64,000 nucleotides of DNA from Harmothoe impar. Taxonomy: Eukaryota > Annelida > Polychaeta > Phyllodocida > Polynoidae. The notes under the pieces were generated by a model that saw only the letters and a list, made by a program, of their open reading frames with translations, was not told the origin of the DNA and did not search any database. The position numbers and the translations under genes are program-made. Positions 34,491-54,500 of the stretch are shown piece by piece (positions within the stretch are counted from its first letter, which is position 1; each line of letters begins with the position of its first letter). The stretch lies in contig OX381704.1 of NCBI GenBank assembly GCA_947462335.1, positions 26,745,955 through 26,809,954 on the forward strand, given 5' to 3'.

Positions 34491-35520
34491 AATGCAGGAT
34501 ACACTATTCAGAAAGATGCCTCATAGAGTGCATGCTCTAGCAATTCAGAGTTTAATAATGGGTTACTAGATTTAAGAGATACAGAGAGATAACCAGTGAT
34601 TATCAAGACACACTGGTATCAATTATGAAATAGATCACCTCTGCCCACCTCTACATGCAGAACACTGGAATGCAAGACCTGCCTACTGGTCCTTCTGTGG
34701 ATCCTTTGCTCTAGGAGGATTAGACTGGGAATCCAGTAGACCATGTGTAGTGTGTAATCCACATTATCCAACACCTTTTTCCTGTCTGGCCTCCCTAACC
34801 CTGATCTCTGCCAGTTGTACGGGTGATAGCAGCAGCATCAGCAGCAGCAGCGACAGCAGAAACAGGATGCAGAACATCAATACGACTCCACGTAGTGACT
34901 TGACTAGCTGGGGTCATCATCATGTAGGAAAGGGCACAGGAAAACAGAAGCCTGGTCAGTGGTGTGTACTCCTGCTTTAGCCCAGGGTCGAGTCCTGCAG
35001 CCCTAAAGAAACAAGGAAAGAAATCTTCAGCCTTCAGCTCGTGCACATACTGCATCATGAACTTATATCAATTTCAGTCTACAATCAAGTTTGTTAAAGA
35101 ATTGCATTCAAAACATTGTACTTATAGTATGGACGGATACAATAATTATATGGATAATAGTTTTTATTCATGGGATTGATGCATAACTAGAGTTAATATA
35201 TGCCGTAAGTTCCAGCGTACAACTGACAGGTTATATACATGAACCAAAACCCTAGTGCGGGTTATAGGATATTCCTGTGGTCTGAGAGCGGGCTTTAAGA
35301 GGCTTTTTACAAGCATACCACAGTAATAATAAAGTAGTCTCAGTCTAGGTTGTACCGCCCTCCCAAAGTCTGGCGGTCGGGGTATACGTAATATGCGGGT
35401 TATACGCTGGAATTTACAGTGGGTATTCTTAATGCATATTTACCAATGCAATGTGAGGGAGCCTCCGCATCTAAATATGAGACTAAAATATGAAATAACG
35501 CTAATAACTGGCAGGTTTTG
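34491..35520. other. TTBK 3' flank with a possible extra minus-strand exon
   Basis: A strong minus-strand acceptor (TTTCTTTCCTTGTTTCTTTAG) at about 35010 is followed by an open frame to a TAG near 34797 that contains an alanine run from CTG/CAG-type triplets. It could be an alternative 3' exon of the kinase gene or part of its 3'-UTR. No homology was recognised. Confidence 0.25.
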
Positions 35521-42203
<6,683 letters not shown>

Positions 42204-42245
42204 CTAGCCCTCCTTACTGCAAACTCTCATTCCCTCCTTCTTCAT
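42204..42245 (-). promoter_or_regulatory. 13-codon upstream ORF abutting the TTBK start codon
   Basis: In the inferred 5'-UTR exon (starting at 42248 after a TTGTAG acceptor), ATG at 42245 opens MKKEGMRVCSKEG and stops at TAG 42206-42204, directly adjacent to the TTBK ATG at 42203. Such an arrangement usually lowers translation of the main frame and allows reinitiation. Confidence 0.5.
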
Positions 42246-42248
42246 GGT

Positions 42249-42803
42249 CTACAATTAAGGAGAAAAATGCGAAGGTTACATTATTTGTGTATTATAAAGG
42301 TTAAGAGTGGATAAACGTGGTTTGTCAATATATATACATGCACTTAATCATATCTCCCTTTATGCGTATCTAATAGGAAATGTGGAGCAATGGTATGGAC
42401 TATATGCTGCGACTATTTACAGTCCTTCTATAGGGCTTAGTCGGGACTGTAGCTGGTTGCGGCGGCCCGCACTGATGAGAGCTGATAAGACTGTTACAAG
42501 CCTGTCCCCTGTTTGTCCCCTATTTGTACCCATAGTGGCATGTCTTATCAGTTGATTTAACCTCAACCAGCGAAATTTGAAATGGCGGGCCCGCTGGGTA
42601 AAGCCCCAGATTCATATAGCAATGAATGATCGTCATTCAGCGTGTCTGAATGCCATTATTAGCGGTGCTATGGGTTCAAGATGCCCCACAATACACCCCC
42701 TTTCAGACCAGCACCACTTCCATTCTTTGTTATTTCTAGTAAATTGTGAAGCTGTATGTGCTGCTATGAGTCGTTGAAGAGACAAGAATACGTAAATATT
42801 GTA
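42249..42803. other. TTBK upstream flank
   Basis: Non-coding sequence upstream of the TTBK 5'-UTR exon. No TATA box or clear first exon was identified. Confidence 0.4.
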
Positions 42804-43104
42804 CAGGGGTAGACACTAACACTGGCCCGGGAGCCAATGGCCCGTAGTTTTGGGTCCGGGCCCGTAGTTTCCAGACTATTTACCTTGCTATGGGCCCGGG
42901 TGGCCCGTAGCAAGGCCCTAATTTTGCTCTACATGCCAGTTTTTACGGCTTGTGAATTGGACCATATTAAAGTTTCTAGGGGTTAAACATTTTACTGTAG
43001 GCCCTAAGAAATATCCGGGCCCACAGCATTAATCCCGGGCCCACAACTTTCAGAAGCTGCGGGCCCGGGTGGCCCATGGTCTAAAATGTTAGTGTCTACC
43101 CCTG
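42804..43104. mobile_element. CAGGGG-type MITE, 301 bp, 5-bp target duplication
   Basis: Ends CAGGGGTAGACACTAAC and the perfect inverse, flanked on both sides by TTGTA. The interior is built from repeated GGCCCGTAG and GGGCCCGGG(T) motifs in both orientations, so a transcript would fold strongly. No protein is encoded. Confidence 0.8.
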
Positions 43105-43832
43105 TTGTAGTGCAGTTTATAGACACAGTGCCCTTTAGACCCGGTGACTATGAATTATAAAGTCTGCATGAACATTTTACAACCGCATTAAGTACGAGAG
43201 GTGAGTTCATCTACTAGATTATATTATACGTAGCCCGTAATGATAACAAGTAGAATTTAATAACATAATATTTGAAACGCTGACAGCTAACTTTCTTTCA
43301 TTAAAAAAAAGCACTCCAGTTCTATAGCTACATGTACTAATCAACATGGCGGATATGACGGACTGGTCAGGTGAACTGAAGCACCACTAAAGGTAGAAAC
43401 AACGTTTGATCTGGGTACACTGGGTGATCGATGTGAAGCATGACCTGCCTGGTTAGTGGACACCACCCCCCCCCCCCAACCCCTCCCAGACACATCCTTC
43501 ATCACTTGTTACCCTCAGTGACAGATCCCTTCTCTGGAAGAGACATACTACCAGGCTCCTGCTAATCCTACCACCTTACATCACCACCCATTCATTCTAT
43601 TTTCAAAAAGAAACTTCATTTTCAAAGCCAGACACTCCGTTCTCATAAAGAACATAGTGCTAGTCTCTCAGGCCCCAGCGTCCCCAGGTGCACAAAGGCC
43701 ATCTCGGTACTAGGGGGGTCATTGACCTTTACAACGCGTTTAAGGCCAAAACAAAAAAGGTGTGTTTCAGGTTACATTGTCTGAAAATCTGGGTAGGGTA
43801 GGTCCGATTTTTTTTTTGATATACCCGGTACA

Positions 43833-45040
43833 TACCGTATTTCCCCGTGTATAAGCCGGGGCCCGTGTATAAGCCTGCCCCGTGTATAAGCCTGGGCAAA
43901 AGATGACTTAGTGTTGTATAAGCCGGGCCCCGAGTATAAGCCCGGGGGGTGTAATATATACTCAATAAGAATTAAATTTCAGGCCATAACTCTACTTCTA
44001 CTTAATGTATTCACATAATTCTTTCGGTTTTGTAACCCCTATTTACCCTATTCGTGTCCCTAGCCATTTTAAAGAGAGATAAAACCTGAATTGGTAAGAG
44101 AATTATTGAAAATAAATGTGTCCGAAAGGTAGGTAATTCTGAAAATTGTAAGAAGGTATCATGGTATTTCTACAGCTAAGGGAGGGTTCATTATTTATGG
44201 CAGGGGGGGGGGTGAGCGTTTGGCAAATCGAATACGTCAAAAATAATTGGCCCCCCCCCTCGGAATAGGTTGAAAAAAAAAGGCCCCCCCCCCCCTCCGA
44301 ATAGGTTGAGAAAAAGCGCCCCCCCCCCCTCACCCTGGATCGTTTTGAACTTTATTACAAAAACGATGTTGGTGTCTACTAATAGTATGCACTTAATCAT
44401 GGGCACTTTTTTACCTACAATTTACTACCTTGCAACAAATACATCCATTCGTAAGGTGTTTTAGTGTAAATGTCTCATGATACTCGCTGGTGAGCGATAA
44501 TAGTCAAACCTTAGACACTCGACTTACATACCGTTGAGTTTAAGGGCCCCAGTGCTTATAAATTGGAAGCTCTCATACCCTCAGTGCTTACATGAGGCCG
44601 GCACTATTTTGAAGACTGACAAAACGGTGGGCTATTCTGAGTGTCAAAAGTGATGCAGTGAGAAATTTGCTCGGAGTTTGAGGACAATTTTAGAAAATTT
44701 TGAAAATATTGACATAATTTGGTAAAATATAACACAGGCTGTTACCAAAATTCACGACATTTCAACGTACTAAATTCGCGACCTTTTTAGGAATACCCCT
44801 AAAAAAAAGGGCCCCCCCCCCTAAGAATAGGGTAAAAAAAAAAGGCCCCCCCCTTTGAATACCCCTAAAAAAATTTGCCCCCCCCCTCAAATGCTCACCG
44901 CCCCCCCTGCCATAAATAATGAACCCTCCCTAAAGGAATATAAGCCTGCCCCGAGTATAAGCCTGCCCCGTGTATAAGCCTGGTCAATTTGCTACTTAGT
45001 GCTTGTATAAGCCCGGGCTAATACACGGGGAAATACGGTA
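43833..45040. mobile_element. TACCGTATTTCCCC TIR element, middle level of the nest
   Basis: Ends TACCGTATTTCCCCGTGTAT and its near-perfect inverse. Subterminal GTATAAGCC(C/T)G motifs repeat several times at both sides. It encloses the AGGGAGGG element copy 2. It is non-autonomous and encodes no transposase. Confidence 0.75.
44179..44931. mobile_element. AGGGAGGG/poly-G TIR element, copy 2
   Basis: Same termini and interior as copy 1 (25831-26795) without the GATT-headed insert. Shared interior includes AACTTTATTACAAAAACGAT and a long stretch ending in several poly-C/poly-A blocks. Few substitutions separate the copies, so their spread is fairly recent. Confidence 0.8.
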
Positions 45041-46155
45041 TTTTTTTTGCCTGAAAAGTAACCAAAAATTGACTCACACACAACGGAATTGACTCGTAGG
45101 CTATCAAATTGACTTGAAGTAGTTCCAAAAAAATGGAGTGTGTGAGTGGCCTCACAGATGACTCAGGGTAATCTGTCAATTCTGGCATCAGAAATGAATT
45201 CGAATGAGTGATCTAATTTGAGTACAATACATTATTTCTCATTTCTGACGGCAGAATCGTGATCGCCAGAAAAAGCTACCCTAATTTCATATATTGCAAG
45301 TCATATATAATCAAATTCCAGGTGGTGGCTGTAGGTGAGCAGGTGGCTGTGGGAAAGCAGGTGGCTGGGGGCGAGCAGGTGGCTGTCGGCGTCAGCGCCC
45401 AGCAGCGCGTAACCGCTGTTTTACGTCTCGGCCGTAAAGCAATCGATCGGAGCATCAGCAGCGACACCATCGCCGTTTCCGTTTCGCCGTGTCGGTCGGC
45501 TACAGGGCGGCGTGTGTTACGCGTCCATGCCATTGCCGTCCATCCCCTGTCCCCCCGCCCCTGGTGTACATTCGCTATCTGTATCATAACCGCTATCTGT
45601 TAACATATAGATATAGAGTGGATGTGACTTGTTCCATAGGTCCTGGCGGTAGAATGTGCCCAGTTTTTGCCCGCTTTGGGGGTAGAAAGAGAGAAATACG
45701 GGCAAATTCGCTCAAAATGTCATTTCTATCTTGCACCCAAAAACTTAATGCCTTGCAGCCTATGGAGGCCCATGGAGGTGGTAGCTTTTTTTTACTACAT
45801 TTCCATAATAGTGAAAGAGAGAAATAAATTTGTGAAGATCGCAGTTCAATTTCTTCAAGAAAAATTGAGATTTTTAGAAAACAATTTGCGGAAAATGCTG
45901 TCCCCCGACCTTGCCTATCTCATGTTTTTTTCCGCTTTTGTCTATCTCGAATGATAACCGAAATACAACGATTCTCCTATGTCACAAAATTGTCTTAAAA
46001 TGCAAAATTAGTAGGTGTATATTACTCAGGGTTAATTAAACCCTGAGTCAATTACTTTAGATATGAATATTTTTTCAAAATCGGATAAAAATTCCTAGGG
46101 TCGGCCATGTTTTGCTAGGTAGGGTCGGGTAACCTGAAACACACCCTTTTTTTTT

Positions 46156-49100
46156 AATACCCGGTTATTGTTCTTTGACCACTCTGAACGTGGAATCTCC
46201 TATTTCAGACTCTACTATCAAACAATGTAACAATGACATATTGCATATTAAGCCTTACAAATCGTTACCGTTATCCTATAGGCCATGCTTTCGACATCAC
46301 ATGGACGTCATATCATGGAAGCACCGTCCGTGTGGTTGCATGTATGGAGAGAAAAGCCCATATCAGGATGGGTGATTCACTGAACTAGTCTCAAAGGTCA
46401 CAGCTTATAGAGTCTGCCCTATAGTTCATAGTATTACAAGGTATTCAGACACCATTGATAGTAGAAAGCAGAGACAGAGATATATGGGACCAGCCCCCAA
46501 CACGACGCTAGTGGTGCTTTTAGAGAATACAGAGCACCCGTCTATCATGGTCTGCAGGTGATAAATAGTGAATGTCTACCCGACCAGGCTATACGTCAGC
46601 TTTAGGTGGTTACAGGTACCAGGCTGCTATGTGGATGTCACTAGAGGTCACCCATGGTTAGGACACGTAGTGTTACAGGTATCCCTCTCCAGGACGTGGG
46701 GTGTTAGGGCCCGAATGTTTATTCACATTGCCACTGTAATTGATACGTACATATATGAGACCCAATCATGTAAATAACTTTTTCTATTTTCCGATAATTA
46801 AAATCACAGATGGAAAACCTTTATTTTTTTTATTTCCATCTTAATCTCACGTTACGTGAGTATCAAAGTAATCTCACATATCAACATCCAGTGGTGAATA
46901 TGTAAAGGCAAACACTGCAGCACCTCACTGCTAATACATGGATGAGTCCTATATAGATTAACTTGTAGAATCATCCGCCATGCTTGTCCACCAGTCTGCT
47001 GAACACTGCAGATTATTTAATACATCACTGTAATCTGCCATTCTGCCAATGTTCGGCCAATACTCTAGGGGTGCAGGCAGAACGGGGGTGAGCATTCATC
47101 ACCCACGGCTGGGGCCCTCTCAGTACTGGAGCCTGCACGGTGCTCCTACCTGACCTGTTATAACGTGAGTCTAGTAACAGGAGGGTTAACCCTCTGATCT
47201 ACCCGGCCATGGGCCCTCTCTGATCTAGAAACCTCCGCCAGTCCAGCTCCCCTCACAGAGCAGAGAGTTATGGGACAGAGGTACCATGGCAAAGTGACTT
47301 GTCCTTTCTGTGTTGTGTCCTACAGCTAGACTGGACAGCACCTAAAACAGCCTTGTGTATGACAGAAAACAGAACCTATTCCAATGTTAAGATGGCTGGT
47401 AATGGTGACACATCTAGATGTCCAGATTCAGGCACGCCCTGCACTGCGGCATATCAGTTCCTACAAGACTCTTTTTTTTTTTTATCAATATATAAAGTGG
47501 ATTCGTAGAAGAATGTCAGCTTATCTATAGCCGAACACATACCGGTAGTACACGTACATGGGCACTTCCTGCTTTGCCCATTGTCTAGAGTTCACTATAT
47601 GCTAGACACTGTATATTCTCTGACACAGGGGAGACAGCGTATGTGGCGTCTGCTCTTCCTGGAGAGCCCCATAAAGAAAACTGTTCTTCTATTATCTATT
47701 ACAAAGTGACAAGAGGACTACATGTACTACTGCCATTATAAAGTATTCATTGTGTGGGAATACACACACTGAAAAAGACTCTCCTCTTCTTTTTTTTTAA
47801 CGTAATGATAGAAGTAGTGAGAAATTGGCAGGGAATACGTGTAAAATATACCAAGTAATTTTCATCTAAAAGGTTTGAGGGATACAACAGGACACAAACC
47901 GCAATTTTCTTAAGCGCTTAAAATCACGTTTATCAACATACAGTGTAGCATATTATAAGAAGTTGAGAAGCCAATTCTACACAGAAGTAACTTATTTGCA
48001 ACCATGAGCTAAGCAATTCATCATAATTAGCGGTTAGCATGTCATACCAATCCTAGATCCCTCTTCAACTCTATTCGCCTCTCACATGACCACTCGTTCT
48101 ACTCTCTAATGACCTCCGAGCTATTACTACTTCCCGCAAGTAGTGCATCTGTGTCGATTGGGATACTTAGGCTAGCTATCCAATTGACCTAATTAACTGA
48201 TTTCCAATACTAAGTGCCAGGCACAACAACGTATTCATGTCGGGTATACTGGGCGTTACCTCAAATAGAACCACTAGGTCACACAACCTACACGTTGGAG
48301 TATTGGCTCAGGTGAACAGCTCGTTCCTGGCCCAACAAGTACTCATTAAGTTGTAATGAGCAGCTCCCAATGTAGCACACGATAACACGCGGAGGGCGAG
48401 CAGCTCAATATACAATGCTACAGGCGCTCACAATACACAAGCACAAGTACACATACTTCTGTTGATTTTGCTTTGTTCCTAGTTTCATATTGTCATCGAT
48501 CTCCAGTTGCCAGCCTTTCCCATTTTGTCTGTGTCATGAATTAAAATACTGAGTGATTATGGTCCAAAGTGGCATGGTTATGCACCGAAGTCTGCAACAA
48601 TACTGCAATCCATATCAATATACCTTGAGATAAGGATTTCTTCTGACTTGCTCTAGCTGCTGCTGGTAGTGGTGAGGGAGAAGATGAGCCCATACTGAGC
48701 ACAATAATATACCCACAATAGGACGATGGGGATAGCGTCATGTTTCTGAGTGTGTTGAGAGCACCAGGGGCGGGTGTATTTAATGCAGCTTGTCATGCAG
48801 ATAAGTAGTAACCATGCGGCGTGCCGGGGGCGTGACGTAAGGAGACCACCTGGTCTTAGGACCTGCTATATATAGGGGACACTGACATGGTAATAGGGCA
48901 TGGGCATGACTCATGAGGGACTATTCAATCCCCCCTGACTGAGCACGAGGTAGTGGAAGATGGGAGGCGGCACTCAACAGCTACTGATGTAACTTAAATA
49001 TACAGCAGTCCAACATTATAGCACTCCAATGCACTATATGGATATATATCTAAAACTGGACATCGACATCCATGTAACAGAAAGCTATATTTATTAGAAG

Positions 49101-49169
49101 TAGAAATTCATGAATATCTATATGAAGGAGAACACCATGTTCATGCCTATATGTCTGTGTGTATGTTCA
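46156..49169. other. 3 kb with no recognised gene
   Basis: Open frames are short and unsupported. A candidate acceptor near 47325 (TGTGTCCTACAG) precedes a 60-codon frame without recognisable protein features, so it is not called. Confidence 0.5.
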
Positions 49170-50505
49170 TTTCGAAATTCAAGATTGCAACCATTGATTG
49201 AATGCCACCATGCTTTCAATGTAATCTCGAATTGCAGTTGCAGTAGTTTGATACTAATAAAAAAAAATCTATTCTATTTTTCTTTCATGAACAGTTGGCA
49301 TCCCATAGATTCAAGATGGCTATCACTTATTGAATGTCCCGATGCTTGAAATGCAATCTTGACTTGTAGTTGCATTAATTTGATACTATCAAAAAAACAA
49401 ATCCCATTTGATTTTTCCTTCATTCAACCCATTCAAGATGGCTACCATTTACTAAATGCCACAATGCTTTCAGTGCAATGAAGAATTGTAGTTGCATTAA
49501 TTTGATATCTATATAAGAACATTTCTATTTGATACCTTTTACAAACACAGTTGGCACCCCATAGGTTTAGGATGGCCACAATTTATTGAATGCCACAATG
49601 CTTTAAATGCAATCTTGAAATGTAGTTGCATTAATTTTAAACTGTTAAAAACATCCAATTTAGTTGTTTTTTTCATGAAGAGTTGGCACCCCATAGGTTC
49701 AAGATGGCCACCAATCATTGAATGCCATAATGCTTAAATACAATCTTGAGTTGCTGTTGCATTAATTTGATTCTTAAAAAAAAAACTTTCTTTTTTTTCT
49801 TTCATGAACAGTTGGCACCCCATACATTCAAGGTGGCTACCAGTCATTGCATGCCACAATGCTTTAAGTGCAATCACAAATTGTAGTTGCATTAATCTGA
49901 TACTAATAAAAAAACTAATTCTATTCTTTTTTTTATTTATGAACAGTTGGCACCCCATATATTTAAGATGACTACCATTCATTGAATGCCCCGATGCTTG
50001 AAATGCAATCTCGAATTGTAGTTGCATCAATTTAATGCTAATAAAAAACAAATTCTTATCAATTTTTCTTTCATGAATATTTGGCACCCCATAAGGTGGC
50101 CACCATTCATATTAATGCAAATAGAATGCTTTAAGTGCAATCACAAATTGTAGTTGCATTAATCTGATACTATTAAATAAAAAAACTAATTCTATTCTTT
50201 TTTTTATTTATGAACAGTTGGCACCCCATATATTTAAGATGACTACCATTCATTGAATGCCCCGATGCTTGAAATGCAATCTCGAATTGTAGTTGCATCA
50301 ATTTAATGCTAATAAAAAACAAATTCTTATCAATTTTTCTTTCATGAATATTTGGCACCCCATAAGGTGGCCACCATTCATATTAATGCAAATGGAATGC
50401 TTTAAGTGCTATCACGACTTGTAGTTGCATTAATCTGATACTAAAAAAAAAAAAATCGATTTGAATTTTCTTTCATGAACAGTTGGCACCCCATAAATTA
50501 AAAAT
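49170..50505. repeat. Satellite of ~133-bp units, about 10 copies
   Basis: Landmarks repeat every 129-138 bases: AGTTGGCACCCCATA, AAGATGGC(C/T)ACCA, a GAATGCC..ATGCTT block, TGTAGTTGCATTAATTTGAT and an A/T-rich tract ending in TTTCATGAACA. The fourth-last to last units form a nearly identical ~271-bp dimer pair (49860-50130 and 50131-50400), pointing to recent unequal exchange. The array yields identical spurious ORFs. Confidence 0.9.
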
Positions 50506-53500
50506 GCACCCAGCACCCAGGTCAACAGCTATATACAGACACGTGTACCTCCCCTGCCTGTTCTCCTTCAATGCACAGTGAAGAGGGTGGGAGGGGGTGA
50601 CCATCAACAGTGCATAAACACTTTGATTGGATGACAATGCAGTTTTTATATTACAACCTAAATTTGTGCAACGAAAATCATCAAGAAATACTAAGTATTT
50701 TTTCCAAAGAATAGCTTTTCTAGAATGGCTCGGTATTCAGGAATCCTACTGTGAATAAAAAAATGTCAAATTCTAATTCTAAATACCTGAAAATTGAGAA
50801 ATGCTGACGTTCACGGGTTATGTAGGAAATGTACTAAAAACAGCAAAAAAGGGCAACAAAACCCTAATTTTCTCAAAAACTGTTCAGTAGGATTTTTTCT
50901 AACTGAGGTTCCACTGTTTTCTACCCTCATATTACACATTGGCATAGAGAATATATTGACACCTAGTCAGGATTTTGCGCTAGGAGCAATCTGTGAGGCG
51001 AAAAACAGCCAAAATGAGCCACTGGTCTGAAGTATAAAACTGGGCATCGATCACTATAGAGCTACAAAGAGACAGAGAATCGATGTCCAGTAATAACTCT
51101 GCTTCACTAAGGACGTCCGGTTGTAGTTTCAATTTCTGTCTATTTGGTATGTCCATCGATTTATATAATACTATGGTATATATATTGGTCTCTATCGGTC
51201 TCAGACCAGAAGAAAAACAAAAAGAGTGTTTCAGGCAGTCCGACCCTAGCTGCAAAACAAAGCCCATCCAGATACGCCCTCCTCCCCAATTTTCTTCTAT
51301 TTTTGTGTGTGTAGGTTTTAAGCACATTTTTGGACGAAAAAATAAGATTCACACCTTCTTTGGACATCAAGTTTCAGTAAGAGTGCCATTTTATACTATA
51401 AACAGAAGGCGATACTTTTGCTAGCCTTTTTCCCACAACAGTCTCGGATATACTAGACTAGGGATCCCCCAGACAAGATTTCCTGAGATCTTGAGAGGTG
51501 ATATACTGCTGTATGACACCCAAAAAATGATATATGGCATACATACTCTAAAATTTCAGACAGTGCTGCCTGAAACTTTTTCCTAGGGCTATCTATAAAC
51601 TGTCTAGGAATGAACATGCCCTCTGAACGCCGGGGGCACTGTCTGACAGATAAGAGCCAACATGTCCGCCAGGGTGGTCTAGACATGATCATGTCAAATA
51701 CATTAGATTAGAAGCATGTCAGGGGGTCGGCCGGTGCGTGGGGTCGGGACGTCGGCGCTGCCCTTTAGCTCAATACTGTAAAGGTGCACCCCCAACCACT
51801 AGGAAGCACGGCTCGTGTGTTAACTGTGTACTAAACCACTGCTATCAACTAAAGGTAAAACGATTAAACCACATCCACTAAATTCCTATCAGTTTGACAA
51901 CTTATTTTCAATGTTAAAATGGCATCCAGGTTAATCCAAATAGACTGTGGTTCGTAAACAAACTTAAGGTTAACATGAAGGCAGCAAAAAGAATGGGAAC
52001 AAGGTGGACGGTGCTTTTCTCTTTTTTTTCTTTTTTTTTTACATACACGCTACAAAGGAGAATTTTAAACACAAACAGCTAGCTTCACACATATGCCTTG
52101 TATTGATACGCGGTGGTCCTGGTACGACTTTAATACTGACATTTATATTTCAGGAGGCGGGACGGGGCGGACCCCAGTCTACCCACGGCACACCCAGTAT
52201 TGGCCGCCACACGGGGAGGGGGGCAGGAGGAGGGAGCGGCTAGAGCGGCGGGGGAGTACGGCAGGGGAAGGTTGGGGTGAGGTGGGAGCAGCCGGGCTAC
52301 AATCAATACTCTGTCCTCATGGCCCACCAGCCAAGCGGCCAACTTTTGCTGGCCCCTATCTCAAGGTGTAGCATCCACTCAGCTCTTGTGATCCCATCAA
52401 GATACACAATATTGTTACACACACAAGTACAATCTGAGAGAGGCGAGACTTAAGATGGGACCAGAGGGGGAGGCGACAAATAGGTCTGCTGCATGGTGCC
52501 TGGATATCAGGCCCCTTTCCATAAGCTACATCCAACTCCGATATATAGTGTATGGTGAGGCTATTTCGGTACTGAGGAGGTGCCCAAGTCTCACCCTAAG
52601 AGTCAGAGATTCAACACGAATGGGCCATTTTCCATTTTGATACCCTGATATAGAATGTATTAGACTTGAAGGGTACTATGATGGTATCAATATATGACTG
52701 GTATTCATTGGGTTATCCCCTTAGATACTACATTTTGTATATCATGTCCACTTACATGTTACCATGCATGACTTGCCACCCATTCAATGTGATATAAGTC
52801 ACGTCGGGGTCATGTCTCAGCCAGTAGTGCCAGTAATGCCATGGAATACCTACCTGTAATCCCCCACTCCTCCTCAAATATTCAGTCTTCTGTAACATGC
52901 ATTACCCCCCGCCCCCCACCCCCCCCCCCCCCGAGTCCCCCTCATGCTTCCCCGTGAGTAGCTCTAGACGTGCTGCTGCTATTTACGTCCACCCGATGTG
53001 CTCCTGGGGATGAGGGCCATCAGCCCCCCCCCCCCCCCCCCACCCCCACCAACCGGCCGGGGCCCGCATACACAGCACTGACCGACTGACTCCCCCGCCA
53101 GCAATACATCCTGGCGCCTAAACTGTCAGGTCCCCGAGCAGCTCACAGTGCTGGCCACTCATTCAGGAAATGCCAGCCACTGAGGGACAGAAACAACAGT
53201 TACCGAGCTGGCATTACTAGATGGCCTTCACTATATACAGAAGACTACTTGTTCAGGAGACAATGGGGTTATATGGTTGCGGGGACTGGCTGGTGTAGCC
53301 TGCTGTAGGCTATCATAGGATATCATAGGGGATTTGAGTTCTATAGCCATCCTCATTTCTGTCCACTCAGGCCACATTACTACTCATCCAGCTGAGTGGT
53401 TTGCAGCTTAGTTAGCTTCCACATCTACTACAAATGTACAGTCAATGGGTTGGGGTGGCAGCCAAGGGGGCCCACACAACATTAACATCGTTTAGGGCAG

Positions 53501-54189
53501 TGCCATTGTAGGGTTACTTTGACATGCAAACAACGCACACTATACTGGGGCATTTGGCCCGGTGGGGTACTTGTATTTTTTCTGATACGGGTGTGCAGCT
53601 GGACCTATATGACAACCCTTACCCTTACTAGGGAGCTTTGGTGTCTTTAAATGTATATTTAATGGGTAATTTTGAATTTGGGCAAAAAATAAGGGAAAAG
53701 TTGTACATTTTGGTGAAAAGCAGGTCATTTTAGTGAAATTGAGCCTTGCTAGGGCGATTTTCTTTAAACTACTAGTAGGCCCTTGTTGGGGATATTTCTT
53801 CTTCAAAATGGGATCCTTGCTAGGGCGATTTTGTTTAAAAAGTATCCTTGCCAGCCGCACACATGTGTATACAAAATATACCAAGTACCCCCTCCCCCGG
53901 GGACTTTGGTGTGTGTGTGTTTGGGGGGGGGGGGGGGGTGCTCATCTTCTTTGGTTCCTCCATAGTGGTGGCGATGGGTGTGGATTTAGGTTAAAGTCCA
54001 AGCCAACACCAACAACAGGCCGTGGGGGCTTGGTGCCGCCTTCATCCACAATTCCCACAGCCCATTTACTCAGCTTTGTCCCTGCTGCTAGCGGCAGTGC
54101 TGACACACGGGGCGTGTTTCTCACCAATGACAACAGAGGGCGTCTCCCCAAGGGCAGCACCAGTTAACTGCCACAACCCGTCTCGTAGG
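50506..54189. other. Gene-poor stretch with poly-C tracts
   Basis: No gene recognised. Poly-C runs at 52906-52932 and 53024-53041 and a poly-G run near 53922-53938 interrupt otherwise mixed sequence; near 53.7-53.85 kb GCTAGGGCGATTTT-type sequence appears twice. Confidence 0.5.
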
Positions 54190-54500
54190 CTGACCATCCC
54201 ACACTGTAAAGGCACCAGACCAGACAGTAAAGGCACCATACCACACTGTAAAGGCACCATACCCTACTGTAAAGGCACCATACCATACAATAATGGTACA
54301 ATACCACAAGGTAAAGGCACCATATCCCACTGTAAAGGCACCAGACCATACAGTAATGGTACCATACCACAAAGTAAATGCACCATATCCCACAGTAAAG
54401 GCACCATATAACATTGTAAAGGCACCATACCCCACTGTAAAAGCATCATATCCCACTGTAAGGGGACCATACCACACTGTAGAGCCATCATATCCCCCAT
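54190..54500. repeat. 21-bp minisatellite, about 14 copies
   Basis: The unit is approximately GTAAAGGCACCATACCACACT. As 21 is divisible by 3, several frames on both strands are open across the array and read as seven-residue repeats (for example KGTIPHC). No start signal or flanking exon supports translation. Confidence 0.9.

Larger units (their letters stand above)
43753..46155. mobile_element. Outermost TIR element of a three-level nest
   Basis: Left end AAAAAAGGTGTGTTTCAGGT matches the inverted right end ACCTGAAACACACCC(T)n at 46130-46155; both continue inward with a diverged TAGGGTAGG(T)/TAGGGTCGG block. Its interior contains element 43833-45040 and about 1 kb of further sequence with a short GAGCAGGTGGCTGT tandem at about 45335-45390. 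No transposase frame is visible. Confidence 0.6.

Noticed and set aside
44103..44406. Gly/Phe-rich minus-strand ORFs
   Set aside because: Arise from alternating poly-C and poly-A blocks inside the AGGGAGGG element.
45259..45603. 114-codon ORF with QVAVG repeats
   Set aside because: Comes from a short GAGCAGGTGGCTGT tandem inside the outer TIR element.
47299..47508. Possible exon with a good acceptor
   Set aside because: No matching donor or partner exon and no recognisable protein features.
49170..50505. CRISPR-like appearance of regularly spaced repeats
   Set aside because: Spacers also repeat; this is a tandem satellite in a eukaryotic genome.
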